From Deltaproteobacteria bacterium (GTDB lineage Bacteria; Bdellovibrionota; Bdellovibrionia; Bdellovibrionales; JAMPXM01): a stretch of DNA of 64,000 nucleotides. Positions within the stretch are counted from its first letter, which is position 1, and each line of letters opens with the position of its first letter. The notes under the pieces were generated by a model. It saw only the letters and a list, made by a program, of their open reading frames with translations. It searched no databases and had not been told where the DNA came from. Made by a program: the position numbers and the translations under genes. The DNA is taken from positions 62,001 through 126,000 of the forward strand of contig JAFLCB010000006.1 in the NCBI GenBank assembly GCA_017302795.1, given 5' to 3'. Below are positions 8,710-16,974 of this stretch, piece after piece.

Positions 8710-9474
8710 GTGAACAGTTTTTTAACAAATGAGGTTCTTAATAGCATTGCCTCTCAGGCCTATGGACGTCTTGTAAGCGCTGAAGACATATTTATAAATC
8801 AAGGCTTTTACGGGCGTGATCCGTATTTTGTGTTTTTAAAGGGTTACCAGTTGATTGTTTGTTTCTTAAGAGAAAAGCCCTTTTCTCTTACAGAGCGCGA
8901 GAGTTTAGAGATTCAAGGTGGTTCACACTTTAAAGGGCACGTGATTCGATTTTGGCAAAATGGATCGTCTGTTGAAATTAAGAACGCGTTGAGTGAAATG
9001 GATTTTGATTTTGACCGGCTGGACTTGACGACACGCCTGCAGATGTCGATGTGGGAATGGGCTTCGTTTGCATGTGCGGTTTTGAAGGAAAGGCTCGTTA
9101 AGGCTGGTGAAGAGATTCAGGTGGTGCAGACTCTTATAATGGGTCCACCGCACATTGTTTCTAAAAATGGAAATCACATGCATTTTCGTTTTGTGATGGG
9201 TTTTCCTCACGGCCCAAGTTTACCGGGGTTTTATCCCGACAAAAAATTACTAGAAGCGATCGTCAGTAACATGGAAATCCCAGACGACTGTTCGGCGTCG
9301 TTCTCGATAGTCTATGTGCCGATCAAAGACCTTCAGATGGATCCGCATGATCCGCGCTTTCCTCAATTTCCGCCTGTGCGTCGATCAAAGCTAGGTGTCG
9401 GTGAAATCACTGAAACTGCTGTTGCGAAGTATGATTCTTCCGCGGTGCTAACTATTTATAAGCGATCGGAGTAA
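8710..9474 (+). CDS. Hypothetical protein
   Basis: The 254-residue product starts with GTG after AAGGGGG. There is no signal peptide. The sequence is globular and mixed, with a central helix MSMWEWASFACAVLKERL, and a later segment HFRFVMGFPHGPSLPGF. The C-terminus is rich in Pro and Asp. I do not recognise a family or active site. It directly follows the 40-residue membrane peptide gene, and a stem-loop about 65 bases after its stop probably ends the transcript. Confidence 0.6.
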   Translation: MNSFLTNEVLNSIASQAYGRLVSAEDIFINQGFYGRDPYFVFLKGYQLIVCFLREKPFSLTERESLEIQGGSHFKGHVIRFWQNGSSVEIKNALSEMDFDFDRLDLTTRLQMSMWEWASFACAVLKERLVKAGEEIQVVQTLIMGPPHIVSKNGNHMHFRFVMGFPHGPSLPGFYPDKKLLEAIVSNMEIPDDCSASFSIVYVPIKDLQMDPHDPRFPQFPPVRRSKLGVGEITETAVAKYDSSAVLTIYKRSE

Positions 9475-9537
9475 TTGAGTTGCGATAGCGTAGGAAAAGT
9501 ACGTTTGTGAACTAATAATCTTCGAATCTCGCATTAG

Positions 9538-9563
9538 GCCCGCCCTTAGATGAAAAGGCGGGC
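9538..9563 (+). terminator. Probable intrinsic terminator
   Basis: GCCCGCC and GGCGGGC form a 7-bp GC-only stem around a 12-base loop, followed by TTTG. The T-tract is short. It follows the plus-strand gene ending at 9474 and lies between convergent genes. Confidence 0.55.
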
Positions 9564-9580
9564 TTTGAACACTTCTAGGA

Positions 9581-10144
9581 TTACCAAGAAGTTTGAGTGA
9601 GCGTTAAAAGCGTCTCGTCGGTGTCTTCAGCAACTCCGTCGTTGTCAGTATCGTAGACCACATAGGCTGTGTTTGACGCTTTTACGTAAACTAGGAACGC
9701 TGCACGAAATCCAGATCCACGCGCGACGAAGTCAGACAGCTTGATGTAACCGCCTGTAATTGATCCTGGTAGAACGACGGTCACTGCGTTTTGATCTGTG
9801 TCGGTGTCGCCGCCGTTTGCATAGATCGTTGCAAAGGCCCCAAGTAGAATTATCGATCCATCTGAGTATTTGACGATTTGTCCCCCAGAAAAGAAACAGG
9901 AGTGTCCGACATACTCGATGCATAGGTCAGTTGTTGAACTACTTAGTCTGACGTTTGAAGTAACACTGAGGTCTGACGGATCCGGAGTCTCGGGCGCGGG
10001 AGTAGCCGGGGCGGCGGCTGCTGGGCTACCGCCTCCTCCGCCGCTACAGCCAATCGTCATCGTCGCAATTAGCGCCAATAGGCCAATAGAAGTGATTCGA
10101 CCCGAAGAGATTCGTATTGATAAGTTTGTAGCTACGTTCCGCAC
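9581..10144 (-). CDS. Secreted lipoprotein, function unknown
   Basis: The 187-residue product has a hydrophobic signal (about 20-32) ending in MTIGC, a good lipobox, followed by Gly5 and an Ala/Pro/Thr-rich spacer of about 25 residues. The rest looks beta-rich with an acidic Asp-repeat near the end (DTDNDGVAEDTDE), which resembles a calcium-binding or thrombospondin-3-like loop. Two Cys lie near residues 74 and 82. It is probably tethered to the outer membrane. The function is not known. Confidence 0.7.
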   Translation of the reverse strand: MRNVATNLSIRISSGRITSIGLLALIATMTIGCSGGGGGSPAAAAPATPAPETPDPSDLSVTSNVRLSSSTTDLCIEYVGHSCFFSGGQIVKYSDGSIILLGAFATIYANGGDTDTDQNAVTVVLPGSITGGYIKLSDFVARGSGFRAAFLVYVKASNTAYVVYDTDNDGVAEDTDETLLTLTQTSW

Positions 10145-10187
10145 AGGACCCTCCCTTTTTTAGGTTAAGAAACTATCGGCGGCGCGC

Positions 10188-10267
10188 GTGGCATGTGAGG
10201 ACACGGGCGTTTTATGTGTCAGTCTGATTCGCTCTTCTGGAAATCAATGCGTGTCCTTAGGTGCCAC
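10188..10267. repeat. Long interrupted inverted repeat upstream of the 10310 gene
   Basis: GTGGCA-tgtg-AGGACACG (10188-10205) pairs with CGTGTCCT-tagg-TGCCAC (10250-10267), giving 14 base pairs broken by one symmetrical 4-base internal loop, with a 44-base spacer. It occupies the intergenic region between divergent genes and lies 42 bases before the GTG start at 10310. It may be a leader RNA structure or a binding site. Confidence 0.5.
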
Positions 10268-10309
10268 TTCCAATTGATATTCTAGTGTCGGACTTACGAG
10301 GAGGCCCAG

Positions 10310-10624
10310 GTGCCAGAAACAATCACGATCAGCACGACGACTCTGCTCCTGATCATTTGGCTTGCGACGGATCCGCCAGATATCTTTGGATTAATTAGCG
10401 TACTGCTTTGGGGAGCGCTGGCCCTTTTGGTATTTGCTTTTCAAATGCTGTTCACAACAGTTGGCGCTGTTACCGCGTTGATCGCCTCGTACTTCATTTG
10501 GGGACATGACGGTCCAATGTTTATTCTCTGCTCAATTGGTGTCTTAGGACTGATCGGCCTAGTTTTAGCTCATTTATATCCACAGAAACCAGAAGACAAA
10601 GAACAGGTAGAAGTGAAGTCATGA
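10310..10624 (+). CDS. Small multi-span membrane protein
   Basis: The gene starts with GTG after CGAGGAGGCCC. The 104-residue product has three hydrophobic segments (about 9-20, 27-45 and 48-88 with a break at WGHDGP) and a polar, Lys/Glu-rich C-terminal tail. The next gene overlaps its stop codon in the ATGA arrangement, so the two are translated together. I do not recognise a family. Confidence 0.6.
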   Translation: MPETITISTTTLLLIIWLATDPPDIFGLISVLLWGALALLVFAFQMLFTTVGAVTALIASYFIWGHDGPMFILCSIGVLGLIGLVLAHLYPQKPEDKEQVEVKS

Positions 10625-11070
10625 TGCAGTCATTGGATACAGCACTTCATTTAACTAGTGAGACTTATTCGAGCGGCTCGCAGCTTCGAGAATTTCCGCA
10701 GTATTCAAGGCACTATGTCGGTGCAATTTACTCTTGGCTTTTGAAAATTCCCGAAGATCGTTTTCACGCGTTTTCGGGAAATGCGAGTGCAGGAGGTTTT
10801 TCAAAAGCGCTGCTAGAAAGCTTTGATCCCTTAGATCAGCACGAAAGCGAGCTTCGTAAGTGCCTTGAGGCATTTCTTCCGCGCTTTTCCTTCGACCACG
10901 GAAGGCTTGCAGAAAAAGTCATCGAAAGCGCACGCTCTGGTAGCTTTAGGGAAGAAGCCTTCGAATATGTATTTAATCTTTTTGATCAAACAGTGCAAAG
11001 CCGGGTTGATCGGGAAATCTGGGACATCACTTGCCGAGCACTTTGCCGGCTACCAGAGAGCGGATCTTAG
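10621..11070 (+). CDS. Hypothetical helical protein
   Basis: The ATG overlaps the preceding stop codon by four bases, a sign of translational coupling. The 149-residue product is helical and soluble, with an aromatic-rich N-terminal third (YSRHYVGAIYSWLLKIP) and a C-terminal REIWDITCRALCRLP segment. It ends four bases into the end of the convergent gene at 11067. No known domain was seen. Confidence 0.55.
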   Translation: MMQSLDTALHLTSETYSSGSQLREFPQYSRHYVGAIYSWLLKIPEDRFHAFSGNASAGGFSKALLESFDPLDQHESELRKCLEAFLPRFSFDHGRLAEKVIESARSGSFREEAFEYVFNLFDQTVQSRVDREIWDITCRALCRLPESGS

Positions 11071-12131
11071 GTTTCGAGATCTGATGGTAAGTCGTTCTCA
11101 AAGGATTCAACTTTAGCAATAAGCCTCAGCGCCCGCTGGAAGTAGTTGTCTCGGGCTGTGGCGCATTGGCGCATAGAAGCAAGCTTTGCAAACCTTGTGG
11201 CGGCGCTCATGGCAAGTTGTTGAGAATCGACGTTGTAGGGCGTGAGTCTCAAGATCGCTTCCGCTGAATCAAGGGCTAGGGTTGCGTCGTCATTTTTTAA
11301 AATGTCGAAAGCGACAAGGATCATTGGGCGAGAGTGCCGCTCGCGAAGCATTTTGGAAATCTTGGTGAGTGATTCGATTTCGGGATCATTTGCTTTCTCT
11401 GCAGATGGCAAAAGTCCATACTTCGATGTTTCGGATAAAAGATGTTCGCTTAAGACTTCTAAGGCCTGTGCCTCGATGTTTTCGCAAAGTAAATTAATTT
11501 GCCTCGCTTCGTTGGCAGAACCTGGATTGTCGTCAATGATATCTAACTGAAGCTTGATCGCCTCAGCGAATCGCCCATAAACAAAGTGCTCGTTTCGGAG
11601 TATTCTTCGTAGCCCGGTTTCTTTTCGGCGGTTTAGTCTTGTGGGTAGGATCTCGTTTGGATCTCGACCAGATAGCAGCTGTGCGCCAGGAAATATTTTA
11701 GAACTTAGACGGGCTAAGAAATCAGCCTTGTCTTTTCTTTGAGTCAGATCCAGGTGTAAAACCCAGGTTGGTACTCGGGACGGGGAAAGAAGGCCAAGCT
11801 GCCTTAGGGATTCAAAGTCACAATCGATTTGAGTATCGAGCGCACCGTTTTCTGTGAGTGTATCGATTCTAAGTGCTAGTTTACGACTAATCGCCTTCAG
11901 TAGACGTTTTAAAATGTAGGGTTCGAGCCGTTCTTTTTCGTCGTAAAAGACGTTGAACGCTTCTAGGTTTTTTCTTTCCTCAAACAGCTGAAGGATCTTT
12001 TCTTCGATTCCTTCTGGGTAATAGCCAGCGTTTATAAGCGACTGGATTTCGTTTTTGACCGACTCAGGAACGTCTTCTGTTTGCTTCATCTGAAGCCGAA
12101 TTTGCGCTAAGCGTTTTAGCTGAGTATTCAT
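11067..12131 (-). CDS. Hypothetical helical solenoid protein
   Basis: The 354-residue product is almost entirely helical, with a heptad-like N-terminus (LKRLAQIRLQMKQ) and repeats such as ALDSAEAILRLTPYNVDSQQLA that recall TPR units. There is no signal peptide or membrane segment. It resembles the solenoid proteins at 910 and 2207 in type but not obviously in sequence. An ATG following AGGGTAAAC is the likely start. The function is unknown. Confidence 0.6.
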   Translation of the reverse strand: MNTQLKRLAQIRLQMKQTEDVPESVKNEIQSLINAGYYPEGIEEKILQLFEERKNLEAFNVFYDEKERLEPYILKRLLKAISRKLALRIDTLTENGALDTQIDCDFESLRQLGLLSPSRVPTWVLHLDLTQRKDKADFLARLSSKIFPGAQLLSGRDPNEILPTRLNRRKETGLRRILRNEHFVYGRFAEAIKLQLDIIDDNPGSANEARQINLLCENIEAQALEVLSEHLLSETSKYGLLPSAEKANDPEIESLTKISKMLRERHSRPMILVAFDILKNDDATLALDSAEAILRLTPYNVDSQQLAMSAATRFAKLASMRQCATARDNYFQRALRLIAKVESFENDLPSDLET

Positions 12132-12176
12132 GTTTACCCTCGACCCTAAGTATGGCTGGGGGCCGTGTCATAATGG

Positions 12177-12195
12177 GCCACAAGGCGGTTGTGGC
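12177..12195. other. Short intergenic hairpin
   Basis: GCCACAA and TTGTGGC form a 7-bp stem with a GGCGG loop, in the 175-base gap between the 11067-12131 gene and the AbiE pair. It is the only structured element seen in this gap. Confidence 0.35.
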
Positions 12196-12306
12196 AGCAC
12201 ATCGATGGGTATTCCTGCGTAATTGTGGCATTGGATTATCGGTAGCTCTTCAGGCCCAATATTTTCGAATATCGTCAGCCAACAAATAAACCGGATAAAG
12301 AATGTA

Positions 12307-13275
12307 CTACTCTAACCCAACACGGTCTTGAATCGTGGCAAAGCAATTTCGTACTTCTTTGAACTGAGGGAGATTTCCTTCGGGGATGACGATCTCTTTG
12401 AGATCAGCAGCAAAGAATCCTTCAACATTGTCCATTGCCGTTTTGGGGTTGGCGAACAATGGAGCTTCGACCAGCCGAGTGTCAGTCCATTTTGTGCGAC
12501 TCGCGAGTCGTTCATCTTGTCGGATTCGTCGGAGGTCATTTAAGAATTCCTGGGATAAGAGGTATTCTTCAAATTCTCGCTGAGAAAACAGCATCGTCAA
12601 ATCATAGAAGTGACGGACTCGACTTCGAAGCTCAATCGTCTTGTCCATTCCGTCTTGCATGCTTGCGTATGCGAGCGACAGTATCTTTTCAACGAAGGTG
12701 ATTTTCCAGTCCAATACCGAGATTTTAAATGGATGTAACGAGTATTCCTCGATCGTGCTTTGTGCGCCTATTGCCTCGAGGTGTTCTGTAATAAATGATG
12801 AAATTACCATCTGAAGTGCTGGAGTCGGATTTCCAAAGCAGTTTACTTCCAGCAGAAGTTGATCGCGAACAGGTCCAAAGTTTGTTCCGGCAATTGAGCG
12901 AGGGTATTCGTGCAGTGTTCGTCTCATGAGCCCCTTCTTGCTGGTGATACCGGGCTCTTCACGTTCGATGAATGGAGCAACCGTGACATCTTTCGCGATT
13001 TCCTTAATGAGTCTACCGATCGCGGCATCCGTCTTATTACCCTTCACGATCGCGATATCGACGTCTTCAGAGAAGCGCTTCACAACTTTGTATGCTTTGG
13101 AAAGAGATGTGCCACCTTTAAACACGAGTTCAGAAGACTTGGGGTGTGTGGATAGTCGTTTGAGCAGAAGTGAGACCCAATAGTCTTTCTCAACGTAAAC
13201 CGCCCGGATTTTCAAATTCTCCGCCGTCGCCTGAACGGCGTCTCGAAAATCTTGTTTGTTCTGGTGAAGATTCAA
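12307..13275 (-). CDS. abiEii: AbiEii-type nucleotidyltransferase toxin
   Basis: The 322-residue protein has the nucleotidyltransferase core of the AbiEii/AbiGii family: VEKDYWV at 28-34, FKGGTSLSK at 52-60, and FSEDVDIAI at 68-76, where Asp71 and Asp73 would bind metal. Known members are toxins that transfer nucleotides to tRNA or another acceptor and abort phage infection. The start overlaps the stop of the upstream antitoxin by four bases. The domain and residues appear complete, so the pair is probably functional. Confidence 0.9.
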   Translation of the reverse strand: MNLHQNKQDFRDAVQATAENLKIRAVYVEKDYWVSLLLKRLSTHPKSSELVFKGGTSLSKAYKVVKRFSEDVDIAIVKGNKTDAAIGRLIKEIAKDVTVAPFIEREEPGITSKKGLMRRTLHEYPRSIAGTNFGPVRDQLLLEVNCFGNPTPALQMVISSFITEHLEAIGAQSTIEEYSLHPFKISVLDWKITFVEKILSLAYASMQDGMDKTIELRSRVRHFYDLTMLFSQREFEEYLLSQEFLNDLRRIRQDERLASRTKWTDTRLVEAPLFANPKTAMDNVEGFFAADLKEIVIPEGNLPQFKEVRNCFATIQDRVGLE

Positions 13276-13991
13276 TCAATTCCCCATTCGGTTTTGTTGG
13301 GCAGGATATCAGACGATATTGAGAGGCGATACCTGGTTATCGGGTTAAGTGTCTCTTTAAGCTCGGTAGATAGACGTCTATCAGACTCCTGCAAAATCGC
13401 ACCGAGAAGTGCTCGAACGTATGGCCGTTCGTTTTTAGCTAAGCTTACGAGACGCTTTTTATCGACTTCCGACCGCCATTCGACGATTGATCGGACGCGC
13501 GTGATTGTTTTCGAAGTTGCTCCGTCTGGAGTTCTTCGAATGAGGCGTAGGGCCTCTAAGATATCAGTGAGATCCGCGTCTTTGATACCAGCCTTCTTGT
13601 TGCCTTGGCGTACAAGATTGATCGTTAGAGAGCCAATTTTGAGCTTTCGGGTAGAGCGAGCGCCTCGAATGCTGACGACTGATGGAACTTGGGTGGTTAC
13701 TCCGATTCGATTCAGTGCCGTATTACCTGCGAAGTAGCCTCCGCTTTCCTTTACGACTTGATCTAGAATTCTCCACTCGTCGGGGATGACTTCTCCGAAC
13801 TTCGTCTTTCGGGGAACGTAGTATTTCCCTTTTCCGAGACGAGCAATGCGTCCGCTCTTCTTGAGGCGACTAAGAGCAAGCAGCACGGCTTGCGGATTCC
13901 CGAGGTCGGCAAAGTCCTTCATTCCGAAGATTGTGGACTCAGGCAGGCTTTCGATTTTTCGAATGACTTCTCGTGTGATCACGCCCTTCAT
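13272..13991 (-). CDS. abiEi: AbiEi-type antitoxin, transcriptional regulator
   Basis: The 239-residue protein has an N-terminal winged-helix segment (about 5-60; SRLKKSGRIARLGKGKYYV is the recognition helix and wing) followed by the C-terminal antitoxin domain. Family members bind their own promoter and neutralise the AbiEii toxin by controlling its level. The A/T-rich region upstream (13992-14060), which includes TTGACATG on the minus strand, is the likely promoter and operator, but no clean -10 or inverted repeat pair could be fixed. It overlaps the toxin gene by four bases. Confidence 0.85.
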   Translation of the reverse strand: MKGVITREVIRKIESLPESTIFGMKDFADLGNPQAVLLALSRLKKSGRIARLGKGKYYVPRKTKFGEVIPDEWRILDQVVKESGGYFAGNTALNRIGVTTQVPSVVSIRGARSTRKLKIGSLTINLVRQGNKKAGIKDADLTDILEALRLIRRTPDGATSKTITRVRSIVEWRSEVDKKRLVSLAKNERPYVRALLGAILQESDRRLSTELKETLNPITRYRLSISSDILPNKTEWGID

Positions 13992-14206
13992 ATCGGTAAT
14001 TATGGCACATTTTGATAGGTTTTTATATATATTTACATGTCAAAAAATATACCAGTAGTTTCAATAACTTGCTGAAGACTGGAAGGCCAGGTCTGACGGA
14101 ATGGATATCAAGCTGAGGTACAGGAAAGGCGCAGAAATCCCTTTGTTGATGCGGGTTTCAGAGAGATTCCCCTAGACACTCGCCGTGGATGCGACAGAAT
14201 AAAAAT

Positions 14207-14230
14207 AGCCGGGTGTTAGCGCACCCGGCT
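14207..14230 (-). terminator. Strong hairpin with minus-strand T-tract
   Basis: AGCCGGGTG and CACCCGGCT form a 9-bp perfect stem with a TTAGCG loop. Read on the minus strand it is followed by ATTTTTATT, as in an intrinsic terminator. On the plus strand it is followed only by TTA. No minus-strand gene is known to end here, so the transcript it would stop is unidentified. It also opens the leader of the 14354 gene. From 14060 to 14200 I see no other feature. Confidence 0.5.
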
Positions 14231-14238
14231 TTACGTAT

Positions 14239-14348
14239 AACCAAGGGCACGGATGCCGAGCTTGGTTTACTCGTTCGGATACCTCATTTAGAGGCGACGA
14301 AGTAAATCCAGTCAACTTAGTTTCTGTGCCCTCTAACCAAAGGAGGGC
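14239..14348 (+). promoter_or_regulatory. Candidate leader RNA with alternative helices covering the ribosome binding site
   Basis: Three helices are visible. AACCAAG...CTTGGTT (14239-14245/14261-14267) encloses GGCA/TGCC. GCCCTC (14328-14333) can pair with GAGGGC (14343-14348), hiding the GGAGGG ribosome binding site. AGGGCACGG (14244-14252) can instead pair with CTGTGCCCT (14324-14332) in nine base pairs, one of them G-U. The last two helices share bases 14328-14332, so only one can form. That is the logic of a translation-control riboswitch or thermosensor. No known class is recognised and this is from inspection only. Confidence 0.45.
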
Positions 14349-14353
14349 CAAGC

Positions 14354-14527
14354 ATGGCCACTAATCCACCAAAAGGCGATGGACACCGGAACGGTGCCGT
14401 CAAAGACAGATCGCAGACCTATAACCCAAAGACCGACAGCTGGGTTAAGCGAGACACTGGAAACGGCCGGTTTATTGATCGGAAGGCAGATCCAAAGCCA
14501 TTCAAAGGCGTGAGAAAAGAGAAATAA
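14354..14527 (+). CDS. 57-residue KGDGHR-type small conserved protein
   Basis: The gene has a strong GGAGGG ribosome binding site 8 bases before ATG. The product opens MATNPPKGDGHRNGAVKDRSQ and ends PFKGVRKEK, with YNPKTDSWVKRDTGNGRF between. I recall small proteins with this pattern in many bacteria, all of unknown function; that is memory, not a search. It is highly basic and polar with no hydrophobic core, which suggests nucleic-acid binding or a structural role. A strong terminator follows 15 bases after the stop and a structured leader precedes it. Confidence 0.75.
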   Translation: MATNPPKGDGHRNGAVKDRSQTYNPKTDSWVKRDTGNGRFIDRKADPKPFKGVRKEK

Positions 14528-14541
14528 CACGCTAGTAGTCT

Positions 14542-14572
14542 AAAGCCCCGGCACCGAGGGTGCCGGGGCTTT
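14542..14572 (+). terminator. Bidirectional intrinsic terminator
   Basis: AAAGCCCCGGCACC and GGTGCCGGGGCTTT form a 14-bp stem with a 4-base loop, followed by T-rich sequence on the plus strand (TTTTC) and TTTAG on the minus strand. It separates the convergent small-protein gene and the coupling-protein gene. Confidence 0.9.
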
Positions 14573-14603
14573 TCTTACGGAATCATGAACTGGTGTACCC
14601 AGT

Positions 14604-15923
14604 CTATCGCGGAAGGCCGATCGTTAATCTTGTTGCGCGGGCGCTAGGGTACTTTCGCACCACAACACATTCCCCAACGCCAAGCGACTTCACAACGTTC
14701 GGGTGGACATTGAATTCTTCGACTTCGCGAGAGCTACGCTTTCCGGTGTCAATCGAGATGCCTGCGAAGGATTCGGTTTGTCGAGTTTCTTTCCACGCGG
14801 TGCGAGTGCCTGCGATCCCAGAAATTAGTTCAGCAGACTCCGGCCGCTTTTGTAGAAACGCGAATAAGGTTGCAGTATTTCCCATTAGTCTCGCTGCAAA
14901 CTGCGGAGAAATGCGATCAAGGTCGGAAATCTCTTGGTGGGCGACGACGATGCCCATGCGACTGCTCCGGGCACGATCGAGGAAGCCGACGAATTCTTCG
15001 TCCGCGAGATCGGCAAACTCGTCGATGATGACGGTGAAAGGCTTTCGGTCGCTTGCTCGAACTTCGGAATCAATCCTCGCTGAAACGGATTTGAGATCTT
15101 GGATGATAAACCTCCCGATCGAACGAGCCGTTTCGCCGAATCGTCTGGTGTCTAAGAACATAAACGCGATCTTTCCTTTACGGACAGTTTCGAAAAGATC
15201 GATGGCGTCTGGCTGCGCTTTAACGCGATCACCAAAGTCGGAATAGACGATCGAGCTAAGCTGCACGCGTAAGCCTTGAAGGGATTTTGCGCCTTCCGGA
15301 CTTTTGAGAAGTGCGTGCGCCTCTTCAAAATGGAAATGAACCTTTTCTAGGTCGTCAGGAACTTGGGTGGAATATTCTGCGATAGCGTCAGAGGACCGCA
15401 CGCATTCTAAGATGACGCTGAGATCAAGTTTCATTGAGCGATTATCTCTTAGCCAAACAAGACCAATTAGCAGAGATAGAAGGAAACCAGCTGACTGGTT
15501 TTTGTAAAACTCTTCGCTCCAGATGAGAGAACCCATAATTCGGTCCCTGAGTTCTGTGGCAGAGCCATTGTTCAACAAATTGTAGCTAGAAGACTTGTCG
15601 TGCGCGCCCAAAGAGAAAACTTTTAGGTCATCCGTGCGACCTGCGGCCGCTACATACTTAGAAAACTGCTGAATGGTTTCAAGATCTCCTTTTTGATCGA
15701 TGAAAAGACATCCGTGGCCAGATTCAATGCGCGAGCGCAAAATATGAGAGATCAATACGGTCTTCCCGAATCCACTCGCCCCCACAATGTGGATGTGATG
15801 ACCAAGTTCCTTTTCGGTGATCCACTCCGCCGGGCGAAGAAATTTCTTTGCTCGTCCAATATGAACCGCTCCGCCAGACGGGACTAATCCAACATACTTT
15901 TTAAGTGTCTCGATGAAGTTCAT
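14604..15923 (-). CDS. VirD4/TraD-like type IV coupling ATPase
   Basis: The 439-residue protein has a Walker A GASGFGKT (48-55), a FIDQKGD segment near 73-79, a Walker B VIIDEFADL (297-305), and a later VAHQEISDLDR switch region. This is the layout of conjugative coupling proteins, which hand relaxase-bound DNA to a secretion channel. The usual N-terminal transmembrane pair is absent, since the Walker A lies only 48 residues in, so it may be a soluble TraD/MobB-type or an AAA+ of a mobilizable element. Its start overlaps the preceding gene by four bases. Confidence 0.85.
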   Translation of the reverse strand: MNFIETLKKYVGLVPSGGAVHIGRAKKFLRPAEWITEKELGHHIHIVGASGFGKTVLISHILRSRIESGHGCLFIDQKGDLETIQQFSKYVAAAGRTDDLKVFSLGAHDKSSSYNLLNNGSATELRDRIMGSLIWSEEFYKNQSAGFLLSLLIGLVWLRDNRSMKLDLSVILECVRSSDAIAEYSTQVPDDLEKVHFHFEEAHALLKSPEGAKSLQGLRVQLSSIVYSDFGDRVKAQPDAIDLFETVRKGKIAFMFLDTRRFGETARSIGRFIIQDLKSVSARIDSEVRASDRKPFTVIIDEFADLADEEFVGFLDRARSSRMGIVVAHQEISDLDRISPQFAARLMGNTATLFAFLQKRPESAELISGIAGTRTAWKETRQTESFAGISIDTGKRSSREVEEFNVHPNVVKSLGVGECVVVRKYPSARATRLTIGLPR

Positions 15924-16759
15924 GCGGAGACTCCTTTCGCTGCGGAAAATGGCTCCACCAAGCGAACTTCAAAAAGTCCGCCATAAATGCGGGTTTCGTC
16001 GCGCAATATTTCAAAAACAGGTTTTCGGTGACAGACGTAGATCACTTTTCTGATGCCATCTGGTTTCGAGCGCGATTCGCGGATGAGTCTCACATAGCGC
16101 GAGATCTTTTCTCGGTACCGAACGCGTGACTTCGTTGCGATCTCAAGTTCTAGTGCGACAACGCCCACTTGAGGTAACTTCACAACTGCATCAGGGACGT
16201 CGGAACCAAAGATGCCCAATGTCTCACTAATGCCTTGTTTAAGTCTTCGGTCAGAGATCCAAGCGACATCGCCGTGCTTTCGTTCAAAGTCCATTCTAAG
16301 CAGTAAAAGTTTGCGGTCGTGAACAAAGGTGCGGAGATCCAAACCGCCGGTGGGCTTCGGCCGTAAAACGGAAGGGGAGAATGAGTTTAAAAGATAGTAA
16401 GCTTTGAAAGTCGAGACGTAGACAAGTTCTTGAACACCGATACCGACCGTTGATTTTAGAAAACCAGATCTCGTAAGTTGCATGAGGCGACGTTTTGTCC
16501 ACTTGGTCGGGTGACCTACCTGAGGCAAGTCAGGTGAGCGCGCAAAGAACTTCTCGTATACCTCGGTGGCAGTAGCGAATTTCATATCGAGGATGAAATC
16601 GAGAACCTTTACGTCGCGCTCAACGATCTCAACCGTGGGCGACCGAGGTCGCCTTTTAAAAAACGAAAGCTGTTGCTCTCGTTTTTTCGGGGCGAAGCCC
16701 CCTTGTTCGGAGACGACAACTTCGACACTATCAGAATCTAACTTTTGGAAACTGGACAT
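15920..16759 (-). CDS. Replication-relaxation-type protein
   Basis: The 279-residue product has an N-terminal winged-helix unit at about 48-105 (RDVKVLDFILDMKFATATEVYEKFF, then KRRLMQLTRSGFL). A nuclease-like C-terminal half follows, with DVPDAVVKL and VALELEIATKSRVRYREKI, whose Asp, Glu-x-Glu and Lys resemble a PD-(D/E)XK site. This is the pattern of Replic_Relax proteins of mobile elements, which are thought to nick or bind the transfer or replication origin. It is co-transcribed with the coupling ATPase, and a dense inverted-repeat region lies just upstream. Confidence 0.75.
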   Translation of the reverse strand: MSSFQKLDSDSVEVVVSEQGGFAPKKREQQLSFFKRRPRSPTVEIVERDVKVLDFILDMKFATATEVYEKFFARSPDLPQVGHPTKWTKRRLMQLTRSGFLKSTVGIGVQELVYVSTFKAYYLLNSFSPSVLRPKPTGGLDLRTFVHDRKLLLLRMDFERKHGDVAWISDRRLKQGISETLGIFGSDVPDAVVKLPQVGVVALELEIATKSRVRYREKISRYVRLIRESRSKPDGIRKVIYVCHRKPVFEILRDETRIYGGLFEVRLVEPFSAAKGVSA

Positions 16760-16818
16760 CGAAACTACCTCTTGGATTCTCCGTTCCCTTCCCCCTTTGC
16801 TAAAAAATTGGAACCCAA

Positions 16819-16974
16819 GGCCCGCCCTCTTTCAGACAACTGTCTGACTAGCACTGACTAGCTTCTTTGTTCCTGACCACCTGCCATCACTCGTTGAGGG
16901 CGGGTGGTCAGGAACAAAACGGAAGCTACCAAAGTGCGCATCCCGAGCCTTTTGAAAGGCTTAGAGGGCGGGCC
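16819..16974. repeat. Nested inverted-repeat cluster, candidate oriT or replication site
   Basis: Outer arms GGCCCGCCCTCT (16819-16830) and AGAGGGCGGGCC (16963-16974) are perfect 12-bp complements. Inside, CAGACA/TGTCTG (16833-16846) and a 16-bp perfect pair TTTGTTCCTGACCACC / GGTGGTCAGGAACAAA (16866-16881/16903-16918) occur. The latter is extended by TAGCTTC/GAAGCTA (16859-16865/16922-16928) across a 3-base bulge. AGCCTTTTGAAAGGCT (16946-16961) is a further hairpin. The cluster lies between the tRNA and the Replic_Relax gene, in a 448-base stretch without a gene. Confidence 0.7.

Noticed and set aside
12100-14200. A direct repeat of the tRNA-His 3' end as an attachment site
   Set aside because: No copy of the GAATGACGGGACTTG sequence was found to the left of the element within the window.
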